Under the pieces are notes generated by a model that worked only from the letters and a program-made list of their open reading frames with translations, did not search any database and was not told the DNA's origin. From the NCBI RefSeq assembly GCF_037688875.1, contig NZ_JAWDIE010000004.1:1-64000 (forward strand): DNA of 64,000 bases. The letters are read 5' to 3'. Positions 1-8,417 of this stretch are shown in pieces. Numbering within the stretch: the first letter of the stretch is position 1; every line of letters begins with the position of its first letter. Made by a program: the position numbers and the translations under genes. The stretch is from Amphibiibacter pelophylacis. Lineage in GTDB: Bacteria > Pseudomonadota > Gammaproteobacteria > Burkholderiales > Burkholderiaceae_C.

Positions 1-1518
1 CCGCGTGGCCGCCCCGGCAGCTTTGACCGCCGTCCCCAGCGCGGTCCCCGCGTTGATCCGCGCAAAGAGTTCGGCGCCGGAACCGGCCCCAGCATCCTGG
101 TGCTGGCCCCCACGCGCGAACTGGCCATGCAGGTCAGCAAGGCCGCGGCCAATTACGGGGGCCAGATTCCCGGCCTGCGCACCGCCACCGTGGTGGGCGG
201 CATGCCCTACCCCGCCCAGCTGCAGGCCATCGCCGGTCGCCTGGACCTGCTGGTCGCCACGCCGGGCCGTCTGATCGACCACCTGGACAGCGGCAAGCTG
301 AACCTGGACCGCGTGCGCATGATCATCCTGGACGAGGCCGACCGCATGCTGGACATGGGCTTCATCGAGGACATCGAGCGCATCGCGCACTCGCTGCCGC
401 AGGAGCGCCAGACGCTCATGGTCAGCGCCACCTTCGGCGGCCAGGTTGGCCGTCTGGCGGACGAAATCCTCAAGCCCGACGCCGTTCACGTCAACGTCGC
501 GGCCAACACGCAAGGCTCCGCCAGCATCGAGCAGAAGCTGATGTGGGCCGACGACCACCGCCACAAGCTGGCGCTGCTGGAGCACATCCTGGCCGAGCGC
601 GATCTGACGCAGGCCGTGGTCTTCACCAGCACCCAGCGCGACGCTGACGATCTGGCGCTGCACCTGGCCGAGCTGGGTCACGCCGTCGCCCCGCTGCACG
701 GCGCCATGCCCCAGGGCAAGCGCAACCGCACGCTGATGGGCCTGCGCCAGGGCCAGCTGCGCGTGCTGGTCGCCACCGACGTGGCCGCGCGCGGCATCGA
801 CGTCCCCGGCATCAGCCACGTCGTCAACTTCGGCTTGCCGATGAAAGCCGAAGATTACGTTCACCGCATCGGCCGCACCGGCCGCGCGGGCCGCACGGGT
901 CTGGCGATCACGCTGGCCACGCGCCGCGACGTCATGATGCTGCGCCGCATCCAGGGCTTCACGCAGCAGCCGTTCAAAATCAGCCAGATCACCGGGCTGG
1001 AGCCGCGTCTGCCGGTGACCGACCTGCGCCCCCTGCCGGGTGGCAAGGGCGGCGGTTTTGGCCGCTCGGACGCACCGCGTGGCAAGGGCGGTTTCGGCGG
1101 CGGTGGTGGTGGCTACGGCGCCAGCAAGCCCTGGGGCAAACCGGCAGGTGGCCCGCGTGGCTCGCGCGACGGCTTCCGCCCGGGCGCTCCGCGCGCCGAA
1201 GGCTCGGGCTGGTCGGCAGATGCGCCGCGCACCGAGCGTCCGGCCGGCGCCCGCCCCTGGGAACAGCGTCCAGGCAGTGACCGTCCGGCTCGCCCCTGGG
1301 AAGGTCGCCCTGAGGGCCGTCCGCATGAGGGTCGTCCTTACGAGGCCCGCGCCCACGAAGCGCGCGCTTTTGAAGGCCGTCCCGCCCACCGTCCGGCCCA
1401 GCCGGGCGCAGGCGCCGGGCAGTACAACGCCAACGGCGTGCCGGTCGGCGGCAAGGGCCCGCGCGGCGCTTTCCGTCCGGGGGGCAAAGGCCCCAAAACC
1501 GGACATGGCCCCCGCTGA
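1..1518 (+). CDS. DEAD-box ATP-dependent RNA helicase (5' partial)
   Basis: The reading frame is open from the first base, so the N-terminus (Q motif and Walker A) lies outside the window. The visible 505 residues show motif Ia PTREL (about 37-41), TPGR, the DEAD box (111-114), SAT (about 142) and HRIGRTGR near residue 288, so both RecA-like domains are largely present. From about residue 320 the protein becomes a Gly/Arg/Pro-rich tail: first an RGG-like glycine stretch, then irregular EGRP/EARA repeats. Such tails bind RNA non-specifically in RhlE/SrmB/CsdA-type helicases, which remodel rRNA during ribosome assembly. The stop overlaps the start of rluA by 14 bp, suggesting translational coupling. 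The exact subfamily cannot be fixed without the N-terminus. Confidence 0.93.
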   Translation, partial: PRGRPGSFDRRPQRGPRVDPRKEFGAGTGPSILVLAPTRELAMQVSKAAANYGGQIPGLRTATVVGGMPYPAQLQAIAGRLDLLVATPGRLIDHLDSGKLNLDRVRMIILDEADRMLDMGFIEDIERIAHSLPQERQTLMVSATFGGQVGRLADEILKPDAVHVNVAANTQGSASIEQKLMWADDHRHKLALLEHILAERDLTQAVVFTSTQRDADDLALHLAELGHAVAPLHGAMPQGKRNRTLMGLRQGQLRVLVATDVAARGIDVPGISHVVNFGLPMKAEDYVHRIGRTGRAGRTGLAITLATRRDVMMLRRIQGFTQQPFKISQITGLEPRLPVTDLRPLPGGKGGGFGRSDAPRGKGGFGGGGGGYGASKPWGKPAGGPRGSRDGFRPGAPRAEGSGWSADAPRTERPAGARPWEQRPGSDRPARPWEGRPEGRPHEGRPYEARAHEARAFEGRPAHRPAQPGAGAGQYNANGVPVGGKGPRGAFRPGGKGPKTGHGPR

Positions 1519-2254
1519 TCCCGCACAGCCGGTTGACGCCCTTCTGGAACAGACCGCGGCCAGCCCGGTGCTGGACCAGCTCGGCGGCATAGACCTTCTG
1601 GCGCTGGACGACGACTGGGTGGTCGCTGTCAAACCAGCCGGGCTGCTGTCCGTGCCGGGCCGCGATCCCGGTCAGGATCATCTTCTGCGCCGTCTGGCGC
1701 CCCTGAGCGGCCCGCCCGGAAGCGATTCCGGCGGGCCGCTTCTCGTTGTGCACCGGCTGGATCAGGCCACTTCGGGGCTGATCGTCCTGGCGCGGCACAA
1801 GGCGGCGCAGGCCGATCTGGCACGCCAGTTCCAGCAGCGCGAAGTGGCCAAGCGCTACGAAGCCGTCGTGCTGGGCCAGCCTGATCCGCCCCACGGCCAG
1901 GTCGACAAGGCGCTGCTGGTCGACTGGCCCAACCGGCCGCGCCAGCAGGTCAACGTGCACTGGGGCAAGCCCGCCCTGACGCTCTACCGCAGCCTGGCGC
2001 CCTGGCCGCTGGCGCAGGCCCCCGCCACCCGCGTCGCGCTGTGGCCCGTCACCGGGCGCAGCCACCAGCTGCGCGTGCACATGCAGTGGATCAACCACCC
2101 GATTCTGGGCGACGAGTTCTACGCCCCGCCCGCCTGGCAGCCCGGCGGCAGCACCGCCGCGCCGGATCGGCTGCTGCTGCACGCCAGCCACCTGGCGCTG
2201 AAGCACCCCAGCCACGGCGGACGTGCGACGTGGCACAGCCCAGCGCCGTTCTGA
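1505..2254 (+). CDS. rluA: RluA-type 23S rRNA/tRNA pseudouridine synthase
   Basis: This 249-residue protein carries the catalytic signature HRLDQATSGL, whose Asp attacks the uridine ring, followed by VDWPNRP, VTGRSHQLRVHM and HPILGDEFYA blocks that match E. coli RluA closely. RluA isomerises U746 of 23S rRNA and U32 of several tRNAs. There is no S4 domain, consistent with RluA rather than RluB/C/D. The reading frame stays open well upstream inside the helicase gene, but the ATG at 1505 gives the expected family length (RluA is about 220 residues). It overlaps the helicase stop by 14 bp, so the two RNA-maturation proteins are probably co-translated. Confidence 0.92.
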   Translation: MAPADPAQPVDALLEQTAASPVLDQLGGIDLLALDDDWVVAVKPAGLLSVPGRDPGQDHLLRRLAPLSGPPGSDSGGPLLVVHRLDQATSGLIVLARHKAAQADLARQFQQREVAKRYEAVVLGQPDPPHGQVDKALLVDWPNRPRQQVNVHWGKPALTLYRSLAPWPLAQAPATRVALWPVTGRSHQLRVHMQWINHPILGDEFYAPPAWQPGGSTAAPDRLLLHASHLALKHPSHGGRATWHSPAPF

Positions 2255-2390
2255 AACGCCGGACGCACGAAAAAACATGACACGTCGTCTGCTTTGCGAT
2301 ATAAGGACAGACAGAGCCCACGGCCGGGACCGGTAACCGGCGGGGTGATCAGCCTGAAGGGGCCTCTGTACCGGTATCCGCGCTTCGATT

Positions 2391-2426
2391 CATCGAGTGC
2401 GCGGTTTTTCGCCTATAATGAGCGAA
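2391..2426 (+). promoter_or_regulatory. Promoter of tRNA-Thr
   Basis: A perfect TATAAT -10 hexamer lies at 2414-2419, ten bases before the mature tRNA 5' end. The -35 region (about 2391-2396, CATCGA) is weak. Position and the perfect -10 make this the likely tRNA promoter. Confidence 0.65.
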
Positions 2427-2428
2427 TT

Positions 2429-2504
2429 GCCGGTGTAGCTCAGTTGGTAGAGCAACGCACTCGTAACGCGTAGGTCACCAGTTCGATTCCGGTCACCGGC
2501 ACCA
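2429..2504 (+). tRNA. tRNA-Thr (anticodon CGT)
   Basis: A 76-base cloverleaf with acceptor stem GCCGGTG/CACCGGC, D arm GCTC..GAGC, anticodon loop CTCGTAA with CGT at 2462-2464, T arm with GTTCGATTC, and an encoded CCA end. The anticodon reads ACG threonine codons. Within the anticodon stem the pair next to the loop (2459/2467) is A-C. The gene stands alone, followed by an intrinsic terminator. Confidence 0.96.
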
Positions 2505-2557
2505 CGATTGATTGAGAACCCCGCTGAATCAAAAACAGCCTTTCAAAGTCACTCACT

Positions 2558-2587
2558 AAAAAGCCACCCCTGCGGGTGGCTTTTTTT
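2558..2587. terminator. Bidirectional intrinsic terminator between tRNA-Thr and the DUF475 gene
   Basis: A 7-bp perfect stem GCCACCC/GGGTGGC (2563-2569 with 2574-2580) has a 4-base loop, an A-run on the left and a T-run on the right. It can therefore end both the tRNA transcript and the convergent reverse-strand operon. Confidence 0.9.
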
Positions 2588-2613
2588 ATGGTCGCTTCAC
2601 CGACTCAGGCCGC

Positions 2614-3660
2614 TCAGGCGGCCGCTTCCTGCTTTTTGCGGTAGCGGATCGACGACCATACCGATGCCGCAATAAAGGCCACGCCGATCAGGCCGGTCAG
2701 CACTTCGGGCACGTGCTGCACCGTGCCGATCAGCATGATGATGGCCAGCACGCCGATGGCGTAGTGCGCGCCGTGCTCCAGAAAGACAAACTGGTCCAGC
2801 GTGCCCTTGTTGACCAGGTAGACCGTCATCGAGCGCACGAACATCGCGCCAATCGCCAGGCCCAGCATGATGATGACCACGTCGCGGGTGATGGCGAAAG
2901 CGCCGATCACGCCGTCGAACGAGAAAGACGCGTCCAGCACCTCCAGGTACATGAAGGCCGCCAGACCCGAGCGCTTGGCCGGGCCCAGGCTGCTGCCGCC
3001 CTGCCCCTCCCCTTCGGCCTCGTCTGGTTCAAACAGCGCGTCGATGCTGTCCACCAAAAGGAAGAGCAGGATGCCCGCGATGCCGGCAAACAGCACGTCG
3101 TGAAAGACCGCCACAGGCAGGAAGAGCTTGGTCGACATCAGCACCGCCACGGCGACGATGACGGACATGGCATCGGCCTTGCCCAGCGAGCCGGCCAGGC
3201 GCTCGGCGGCGCCCAGCCAGTGCAGGTCGCGGTCCTTGTCGAACAGGAAGTTCAGAAAGACCAGCAGCAGGAACATGCCGCCAAAAGCGGCGATCGTCGG
3301 GTAATTGTCGGTCAGCACGCGGCTGTAATCGTCCGGCCGGGTCAGCGCCATTTCCATCACCGGGACAGGCCCCTGGCCGGTGGCCACGGCCACGATGACG
3401 ATGGGAAAAACCAGGCGCATGCCAAACACGGCAATGACGATACCGACCGTGAGGAACATCTGGCGCCAGAACTCGTCCATGTGCTTGAGCACCCCGGCGT
3501 TGACCACGGCGTTGTCAAACGACAGCGAGACCTCCAGGATGGCCAGCACGGCGCAGATCCACAGCGCCTGCCACAGGCCCATGCCGCTGTTGTGGCCCCA
3601 CCAGGCGGCCACACCCAGGCAGACGGCCGTGACCACAAAGGAAATGCGGAACTCTTTCAT
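2614..3660 (-). CDS. DUF475 / TerC-like integral membrane protein
   Basis: A 348-residue protein beginning MKEFRISF, with repeated hydrophobic helices and conserved acidic membrane residues (for example SLSFDNAVVNAG near residue 45 and SFSFDGVIGAFA in the second half). This repeated FDN/FDG pattern is typical of the TerC superfamily and of DUF475, which is thought to act in metal-ion (possibly manganese) export. A Glu/Gly-rich cytoplasmic loop sits in the middle. The frame is open further upstream, but the ATG at 3660 precedes the first membrane helix and follows a GGGGATCCC stretch. It is last in a reverse-strand group with nagZ and a lipoprotein gene. Substrate unknown. Confidence 0.85.
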   Translation of the reverse strand: MKEFRISFVVTAVCLGVAAWWGHNSGMGLWQALWICAVLAILEVSLSFDNAVVNAGVLKHMDEFWRQMFLTVGIVIAVFGMRLVFPIVIVAVATGQGPVPVMEMALTRPDDYSRVLTDNYPTIAAFGGMFLLLVFLNFLFDKDRDLHWLGAAERLAGSLGKADAMSVIVAVAVLMSTKLFLPVAVFHDVLFAGIAGILLFLLVDSIDALFEPDEAEGEGQGGSSLGPAKRSGLAAFMYLEVLDASFSFDGVIGAFAITRDVVIIMLGLAIGAMFVRSMTVYLVNKGTLDQFVFLEHGAHYAIGVLAIIMLIGTVQHVPEVLTGLIGVAFIAASVWSSIRYRKKQEAAA

Positions 3661-3701
3661 GGGATCCCCAGAAGCAGACGGTCGCCGATGATAGGCGCAA
3701 A

Positions 3702-4049
3702 TCAGCGCTGATTGGCCGGGGTATTGTTGCGTGCCGGATCGACCAGCACCGTCGAGGCACCCACGCCGGTCGAGACCGTCGCACCGCCTACATTCGTGCC
3801 CACGCCCACCCCCGCGCTTCCAACGACCTGGCCCTGGGTGTTGACACCGACGCCCACGCCAAAGGGGCCGTGGCCCGCGTTGACGCCCACGGTGGGGCCA
3901 TTCGAGCCCAAGCCCACGCCCACAGACACGCCCGGGAAGAGCGGAATCCCCACCCCCACGCCGATATTGGCGCAGGCGCCTAGGGCCAGCGACAGCGGCA
4001 GCAGCAGCGCCAGGCGGTGAACGCGGCGGACAGGGGCAAAGTTCAGCAT
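3702..4049 (-). CDS. Small Gly/Val-rich lipoprotein
   Basis: A 115-residue protein with a basic N-terminus, a hydrophobic signal and a lipobox LALGAC (Cys about 26), so it should be lipid-anchored. The mature part is an unusual alternation of Gly, Val and small polar residues in short imperfect repeats (VGVGVN-like), suggesting an extended or beta-structured surface segment. The start codon overlaps the nagZ stop by 7 bases, so it is translated from the nagZ transcript. Function not recognised. Confidence 0.78.
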   Translation of the reverse strand: MLNFAPVRRVHRLALLLPLSLALGACANIGVGVGIPLFPGVSVGVGLGSNGPTVGVNAGHGPFGVGVGVNTQGQVVGSAGVGVGTNVGGATVSTGVGASTVLVDPARNNTPANQR

Positions 4050-5179
4050 GGGGATTTCTCCTGTTCAGCCAGTTCGGCCATTCGGGTGGCCAGCAGATCG
4101 CGGGCGGCGACGTAGCGGGATTCGCGCTGCAGGGCGTCCCAGACCAGGGCGGGGCCGCGCGCCAGCAGGCGCAGACGGCGCTCGCGGCTGAGCGGATCGG
4201 GCTGCCAGGCGCCGCTGTCGCGGGCCTGCGAGAGGCCGTCCAGCAGATCGTCCAGTGCGGTGCTGTCGCCGATGGACTGGTTGCAGACCACCGCCATGTC
4301 GCAGCCGGCCTGCAGCGCCAGCAGCGCGGCGTCGGCATAAGGCAGCAGCGCGCCGCCCTGGACATCGTCCACGCGCCGGGCGGCTTCCATGCTGAGGTCG
4401 TCGCTGAAAATCAGGCCATGGAAGCCGAGGCGGCCGCGCAGGATGTCCTGCAGCCAGACGCGCGAGAAGCCCGCCGGGCGCGCATCCACCTGCGGATAGC
4501 GCACATGCGCGGGCATGACGCTGTCCAGCGCCGTGCGCAGCCAGCCGTAGGGGCTGGCGTCATCGGCCAGCAGATCGTCCAGCGCGCGGTCGTCGATGGG
4601 CACGGCCACATGGCTGTCGAGCTGGACACGGCCGTGGCCGGGGAAATGCTTGCCGCAGCTGGCCAGACCCGCCTGGTTCAGCCCCTGGATGAGCGCGCGC
4701 GCCAGCAGCGCCACCGTCTGCGCGTCCTCGCCAAACGAGCGCGTGCCGATCGCCGGGCAGCGGCTGCCCGGATCCAGATCCAGCACCGGCGCGAAGCTGA
4801 AATCCACCCCGCAGGCGCGCAGCTCGCTGGCCAGGACCAGGCCCGTGGCGGTGGCCGCATCGGCGGCGGCGGCCAGGCCCTGCGCCCGCGCCAGATCGCC
4901 CAGTCGCGCCATGGCAGGCAGCGCGGTCATGCCATCGCCGCGAAAGCGCTGCACGCGCCCACCCTCCTGATCCACACAGATCAGCAGATCGGGGCGCAGC
5001 GCGCGCAGCTCGGCCGTCAAGGCAGCCAGCTGCTCGCGGCCCTGCCAGTGGCGCGCAAACAGGATCACCCCGCCGGTCAGCGGGTGACGCACGCGGCGGC
5101 GGTCGGCTTCGGTCAGTTCAGGGCCTGCGATGTCCAGCAGGACGGCGCCGTCTCCGGCACGGGATGCGATGTCTTTCAT
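4043..5179 (-). CDS. nagZ: Beta-N-acetylhexosaminidase NagZ
   Basis: A 378-residue glycoside hydrolase family 3 protein. It has the signature KHFPGHG followed by DSHVAVP (catalytic loop Asp/His) and the nucleophile segment FSDDLSMEA. NagZ removes N-acetylglucosamine from 1,6-anhydro-muropeptides in the cytoplasm during peptidoglycan recycling. The frame is open upstream to 5263, but the ATG at 5179 (MKDIASRAG) gives the family length. It is the first gene of a reverse-strand group with the lipoprotein and DUF475 genes and is divergent from ppsA. The usual proteobacterial neighbour acpS is not present. Confidence 0.93.
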   Translation of the reverse strand: MKDIASRAGDGAVLLDIAGPELTEADRRRVRHPLTGGVILFARHWQGREQLAALTAELRALRPDLLICVDQEGGRVQRFRGDGMTALPAMARLGDLARAQGLAAAADAATATGLVLASELRACGVDFSFAPVLDLDPGSRCPAIGTRSFGEDAQTVALLARALIQGLNQAGLASCGKHFPGHGRVQLDSHVAVPIDDRALDDLLADDASPYGWLRTALDSVMPAHVRYPQVDARPAGFSRVWLQDILRGRLGFHGLIFSDDLSMEAARRVDDVQGGALLPYADAALLALQAGCDMAVVCNQSIGDSTALDDLLDGLSQARDSGAWQPDPLSRERRLRLLARGPALVWDALQRESRYVAARDLLATRMAELAEQEKSPC

Positions 5180-5369
5180 GGGGCGGATTGTTTCACAGCC
5201 CCTGTGGGGTGAGTAGCACACAGGCCCATTTGCTCGCGCTAACACCGCCGTGGCGTGACCCATGCCGTCAAAAGTGGCCCGACTTGTTGTTTAGAATGCC
5301 CGCAAGCCAGTGAACGTGCGATTTTGCTCAGCGCGCGGGAGGCACAGGTTTTTAACTTTGGAGCTTCAC

Positions 5370-7778
5370 ATGAACGCCAGGATCAACCTGACGACCTCGC
5401 TGGTCGTGCCTTTCGAGCATCTGCGCATGCACGATGTCGACACCGTGGGGGGCAAAAACGCCTCGCTCGGTGAAATGATCAGCCAGCTGGCCGCCACCGG
5501 CGTGCGCGTGCCCGGCGGTTTTGCCACCACGGCCCACGCTTTCCGCGAGTTCCTGCGCCAGGGCGGCCTGGAAGATCGCATCAACCAGCGCCTCTCAACG
5601 CTGGACACCGAAGACGTCAACGCCCTGGCCGCCGCAGGCGCCGAGATTCGCGGCTGGGTCGAAGCCGCCCCCTTCCCTGCCGAACTGGACGCCGCCATCC
5701 GCGCCGAATTCGCGCGCCTGAGCGCCGGATCGCCCGATGCCAGCTTTGCCGTGCGCTCGTCGGCCACCGCCGAAGACCTGCCCGACGCCAGTTTCGCCGG
5801 GCAGCAGGAAACCTTTCTCAACGTGGTCGGCATCGACGGCATCCTGCACCGCATGAAGGAAGTCTTCGCCAGCCTGTACAACGACCGCGCCATCAGCTAC
5901 CGCGTGCACAAGGGCTTTGCCCACAGCGGCGTCGCCCTGTCGGCGGGCGTACAGCGCATGGTGCGCTCGGACCAGGGCGCGGCCGGGGTGATGTTCACGC
6001 TGGACACCGAATCGGGCTTCGAGGACGTGGTTTTCGTGACCTCCAGCTACGGCCTGGGCGAAACCGTGGTCCAGGGCGCCGTCAATCCCGACGAGTTCTA
6101 TGTCCATAAACCCACGCTGCGCGCCGGGCGCCAGGCGTTGATCCGGCGCAATCTGGGCAGCAAGCTGCTGCGCATGACCTTCGCCAGCGACGAAGAGCGC
6201 GCCACGCACGGGCGCCTCGTGCAGACCAGCGACACGCCGCTGGAACTGCGCAACCGCTACTCGCTGACCGACGCCGAGGTGCTCGAGCTGTCGCGTTACG
6301 CCCTGATCATCGAGCAGCATTACGGCCGCCCCATGGACATTGAATGGGGCAAAGACGGCGTGGACGGCCAGCTCTACATCCTGCAGGCGCGCCCCGAGAC
6401 GGTGAAAAGCCAGTCCAAGGGCAAGGCCGAGCAGCGCTTCAAACTCAAATCGACCAGCACCGTTCTGGCCGAAGGTCGCGCCATCGGGCAGAAAATCGGC
6501 GCCGGGCCAGTGCGCCTGGTGCAGCACATTTCCGAGATGGACCAGGTCCAGCCCGGCGACGTGCTGGTCACCGACATGACCGATCCCAACTGGGAGCCGG
6601 TGATGAAGCGCGCCAGCGCCATCGTCACGAACCGCGGCGGGCGCACCTGCCACGCGGCCATCATCGCCCGCGAGCTGGGCATCCCGGCCGTGGTCGGATG
6701 CGGCGACGCCACCGAAACGCTGTCTGACGGCGCGCTGGTCACCGTGGTCTGCTCCGAGGGCGACACCGGCCTGATCTACGACGGCCTGCTGGACACCGAA
6801 GTGACCGAAGTGGCGCAGGTCGAACTGCCGCCCTGCCCGGTCAAGATCATGATGAACGTGGGCAACCCGCAGCTGGCCTTTGATTTCGCCCAGATGCCGG
6901 GCAGCGGCGTGGGCTTGGCGCGGCTGGAATTCATCATCAACAACAACATCGGCGTGCACCCCAAGGCCATCCTGGAGTACCCGCACATCGATTCCGACCT
7001 GAAAAAGGCCGTGGAATCGGTGGCGCGCGGCCACAGCAGCCCGCGCGCCTTCTACGTGGACAAGCTGGCCGAAGGCATCGCCACCATCGCCGCGGCGTTC
7101 TGGCCCAAGCCGGTCATCGTGCGCCTGTCCGATTTCAAATCGAACGAGTACAAAAAGCTCATCGGCGGCAGCCGCTACGAGCCCGACGAGGAAAACCCCA
7201 TGCTGGGTTTCCGTGGCGCGTCGCGCTATATCAGCGAAGATTTCCGCGAAGCCTTCGCCATGGAATGCGAAGCGCTCAAGCGCGTGCGCAACGACATGGG
7301 CCTCACAAACGTCGAAATCATGGTGCCCTTTGTGCGCACGCTGGGCCAGGCCGAGCGCGTCATCGGCCTGCTCGCCGAACAGGGCCTGAAGCGCGGCGAG
7401 GACGGCCTGCGCGTCATCATGATGTGCGAGGTGCCCAGCAACGCCATCCTGGCCGAGCAGTTCCTGCAGTTTTTCGACGGCATGTCGATCGGCTCGAACG
7501 ACCTCACTCAGCTCACGCTGGGGCTGGACCGCGATTCCGGCATGGAGCTGCTGGCCGCCGACTTTGACGAGCGCGATCCGGCCGTCAAAGCCCTGATTTC
7601 GCAGGCCATCCGCGCCTGCCGCGCCCAAGGCAAATACATCGGCATCTGCGGCCAGGGCCCCAGCGATCACCCCGATTTCGCGCAGTGGCTGACGCAGGAA
7701 GGCATCGTGTCGATTTCGCTCAACCCGGACACGGTGATGACAACCTGGCAGCAGCTGGCGGCAGCGTCGGGACAGTAA
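5370..7778 (+). CDS. ppsA: Phosphoenolpyruvate synthase
   Basis: An 802-residue, three-domain enzyme that converts pyruvate, ATP and water to phosphoenolpyruvate, AMP and phosphate in gluconeogenesis. The N-terminal ATP-grasp domain begins with VGGKNASLGEM and contains RSSATAEDLPDASFAGQQET. The swivelling domain carries the phospho-histidine motif GGRTCHAAIIARE (His about 428), and the C-terminal TIM barrel includes GSNDLTQLTLGLDRDSG and GICGQGPSDHPD. The ATG at 5370 follows a TTTGGAGC ribosome site; an in-frame upstream start at 5310 lacks one. The regulatory kinase/phosphatase gene (ppsR) that often neighbours ppsA is not next to it here. Confidence 0.96.
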   Translation: MNARINLTTSLVVPFEHLRMHDVDTVGGKNASLGEMISQLAATGVRVPGGFATTAHAFREFLRQGGLEDRINQRLSTLDTEDVNALAAAGAEIRGWVEAAPFPAELDAAIRAEFARLSAGSPDASFAVRSSATAEDLPDASFAGQQETFLNVVGIDGILHRMKEVFASLYNDRAISYRVHKGFAHSGVALSAGVQRMVRSDQGAAGVMFTLDTESGFEDVVFVTSSYGLGETVVQGAVNPDEFYVHKPTLRAGRQALIRRNLGSKLLRMTFASDEERATHGRLVQTSDTPLELRNRYSLTDAEVLELSRYALIIEQHYGRPMDIEWGKDGVDGQLYILQARPETVKSQSKGKAEQRFKLKSTSTVLAEGRAIGQKIGAGPVRLVQHISEMDQVQPGDVLVTDMTDPNWEPVMKRASAIVTNRGGRTCHAAIIARELGIPAVVGCGDATETLSDGALVTVVCSEGDTGLIYDGLLDTEVTEVAQVELPPCPVKIMMNVGNPQLAFDFAQMPGSGVGLARLEFIINNNIGVHPKAILEYPHIDSDLKKAVESVARGHSSPRAFYVDKLAEGIATIAAAFWPKPVIVRLSDFKSNEYKKLIGGSRYEPDEENPMLGFRGASRYISEDFREAFAMECEALKRVRNDMGLTNVEIMVPFVRTLGQAERVIGLLAEQGLKRGEDGLRVIMMCEVPSNAILAEQFLQFFDGMSIGSNDLTQLTLGLDRDSGMELLAADFDERDPAVKALISQAIRACRAQGKYIGICGQGPSDHPDFAQWLTQEGIVSISLNPDTVMTTWQQLAAASGQ

Positions 7779-7986
7779 AAGCTGTGCTTGCCCTGCTGCT
7801 GGTGGTGGGGGTGTCCGGCTTTATCGGCACCGCACTGACCGGAACCGTGCTGCGGCGCAGCCTGTGCGAGCCATTGACCGCCACTCCTGTCGGGCGGCGG
7901 CCACACTGACGGGACTGACAGGCCAGGCGCAAACGGAATGATCTGACCCGCCCTGACTAACGTTGAAGCCTTGCTGTGCCCGCGCT

Positions 7987-8415
7987 TCAGGCCGCGCCGT
8001 CCGGCGCCGGAAACGGCCAAGCGGCATGGTCGCTCAGGCGGGTGCGAATCTGGCTGCGCGGCGCCACGGGCAACGGCACCACCAGCGCGTCAGTGGGCAG
8101 TGCGGCGTCAGCGGCCACCTTGCCACGACGCGAAGGGGCTTTGCCCGCAGCGGGCTTGGCCGCCTTGGCAGGGGCTTTGAGAGCGGCTTTGGACGCCGCT
8201 TTGGCCGGGGCTTTCTCCACCCCCGCCGCTGAAGCAGCGGCCACTGTTTTGGCCGCCGCCGTTTTCGCCGCCACCGTTTTGGCAGCGGCTGGCCGTGCGG
8301 CCGTCTTGGTGGCCGGGGCCGTCACAGCCGCAGCCGCAGCGGGCTGCGTCGTCTTGGGCGCTGCGGCTTTTTTAACGCGGGGCGTCGCCACGCGGGTGGC
8401 CTCTTTGGCAGTCAT
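7987..8415 (-). CDS. Histone H1-like Ala/Lys-rich DNA-binding protein
   Basis: A 142-residue protein dominated by Ala, Lys, Pro and Thr in AAKT/PAAK-type repeats, resembling the C-terminal tail of eukaryotic H1 and bacterial AlgP/HctB-like proteins. Such tails bind DNA electrostatically and compact the nucleoid. The last 35 residues (from about ALPTDAL) are less repetitive and hydrophobic. It starts 2 bp after the nrdB stop, so it is probably the last gene of the nrdAB transcript. The frame also reads upstream into nrdB, but the ATG at 8415 is the sensible start. The 208 bp between it and ppsA hold no convincing gene or terminator. Confidence 0.78.
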   Translation of the reverse strand: MTAKEATRVATPRVKKAAAPKTTQPAAAAAVTAPATKTAARPAAAKTVAAKTAAAKTVAAASAAGVEKAPAKAASKAALKAPAKAAKPAAGKAPSRRGKVAADAALPTDALVVPLPVAPRSQIRTRLSDHAAWPFPAPDGAA

Positions 8416-8417
8416 GT

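Noticed and set aside
5285..5300. TAGAAT at 5292-5297 as the ppsA -10 element.
   Set aside because: A plausible -10 but with no recognisable -35 at 16-18 bp, so the promoter call is not supported.
5595..7670. A very long reverse-strand open frame opposite ppsA, and similar ones opposite nrdA, lpdA and the GGDEF-EAL gene.
   Set aside because: High GC content in third codon positions creates long antisense frames. Their translations are His/Asp/Gln/Val-rich without domains, while the opposite strand encodes clear enzymes.
7784..7909. A 41-residue GTG-start frame after ppsA with a hydrophobic N-terminus (VLALLLVVGVSGFIG).
   Set aside because: It lies five bases after the ppsA stop with no ribosome site, and its C-terminal half looks non-coding. 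It could be a small membrane protein, but support is too thin.
8100..8400. Repetitive DNA inside the H1-like gene considered as a tandem repeat or CRISPR-like array.
   Set aside because: The repeats are short, irregular and in frame (AAKT/PAAK), explained by protein composition. No equal spacers exist.
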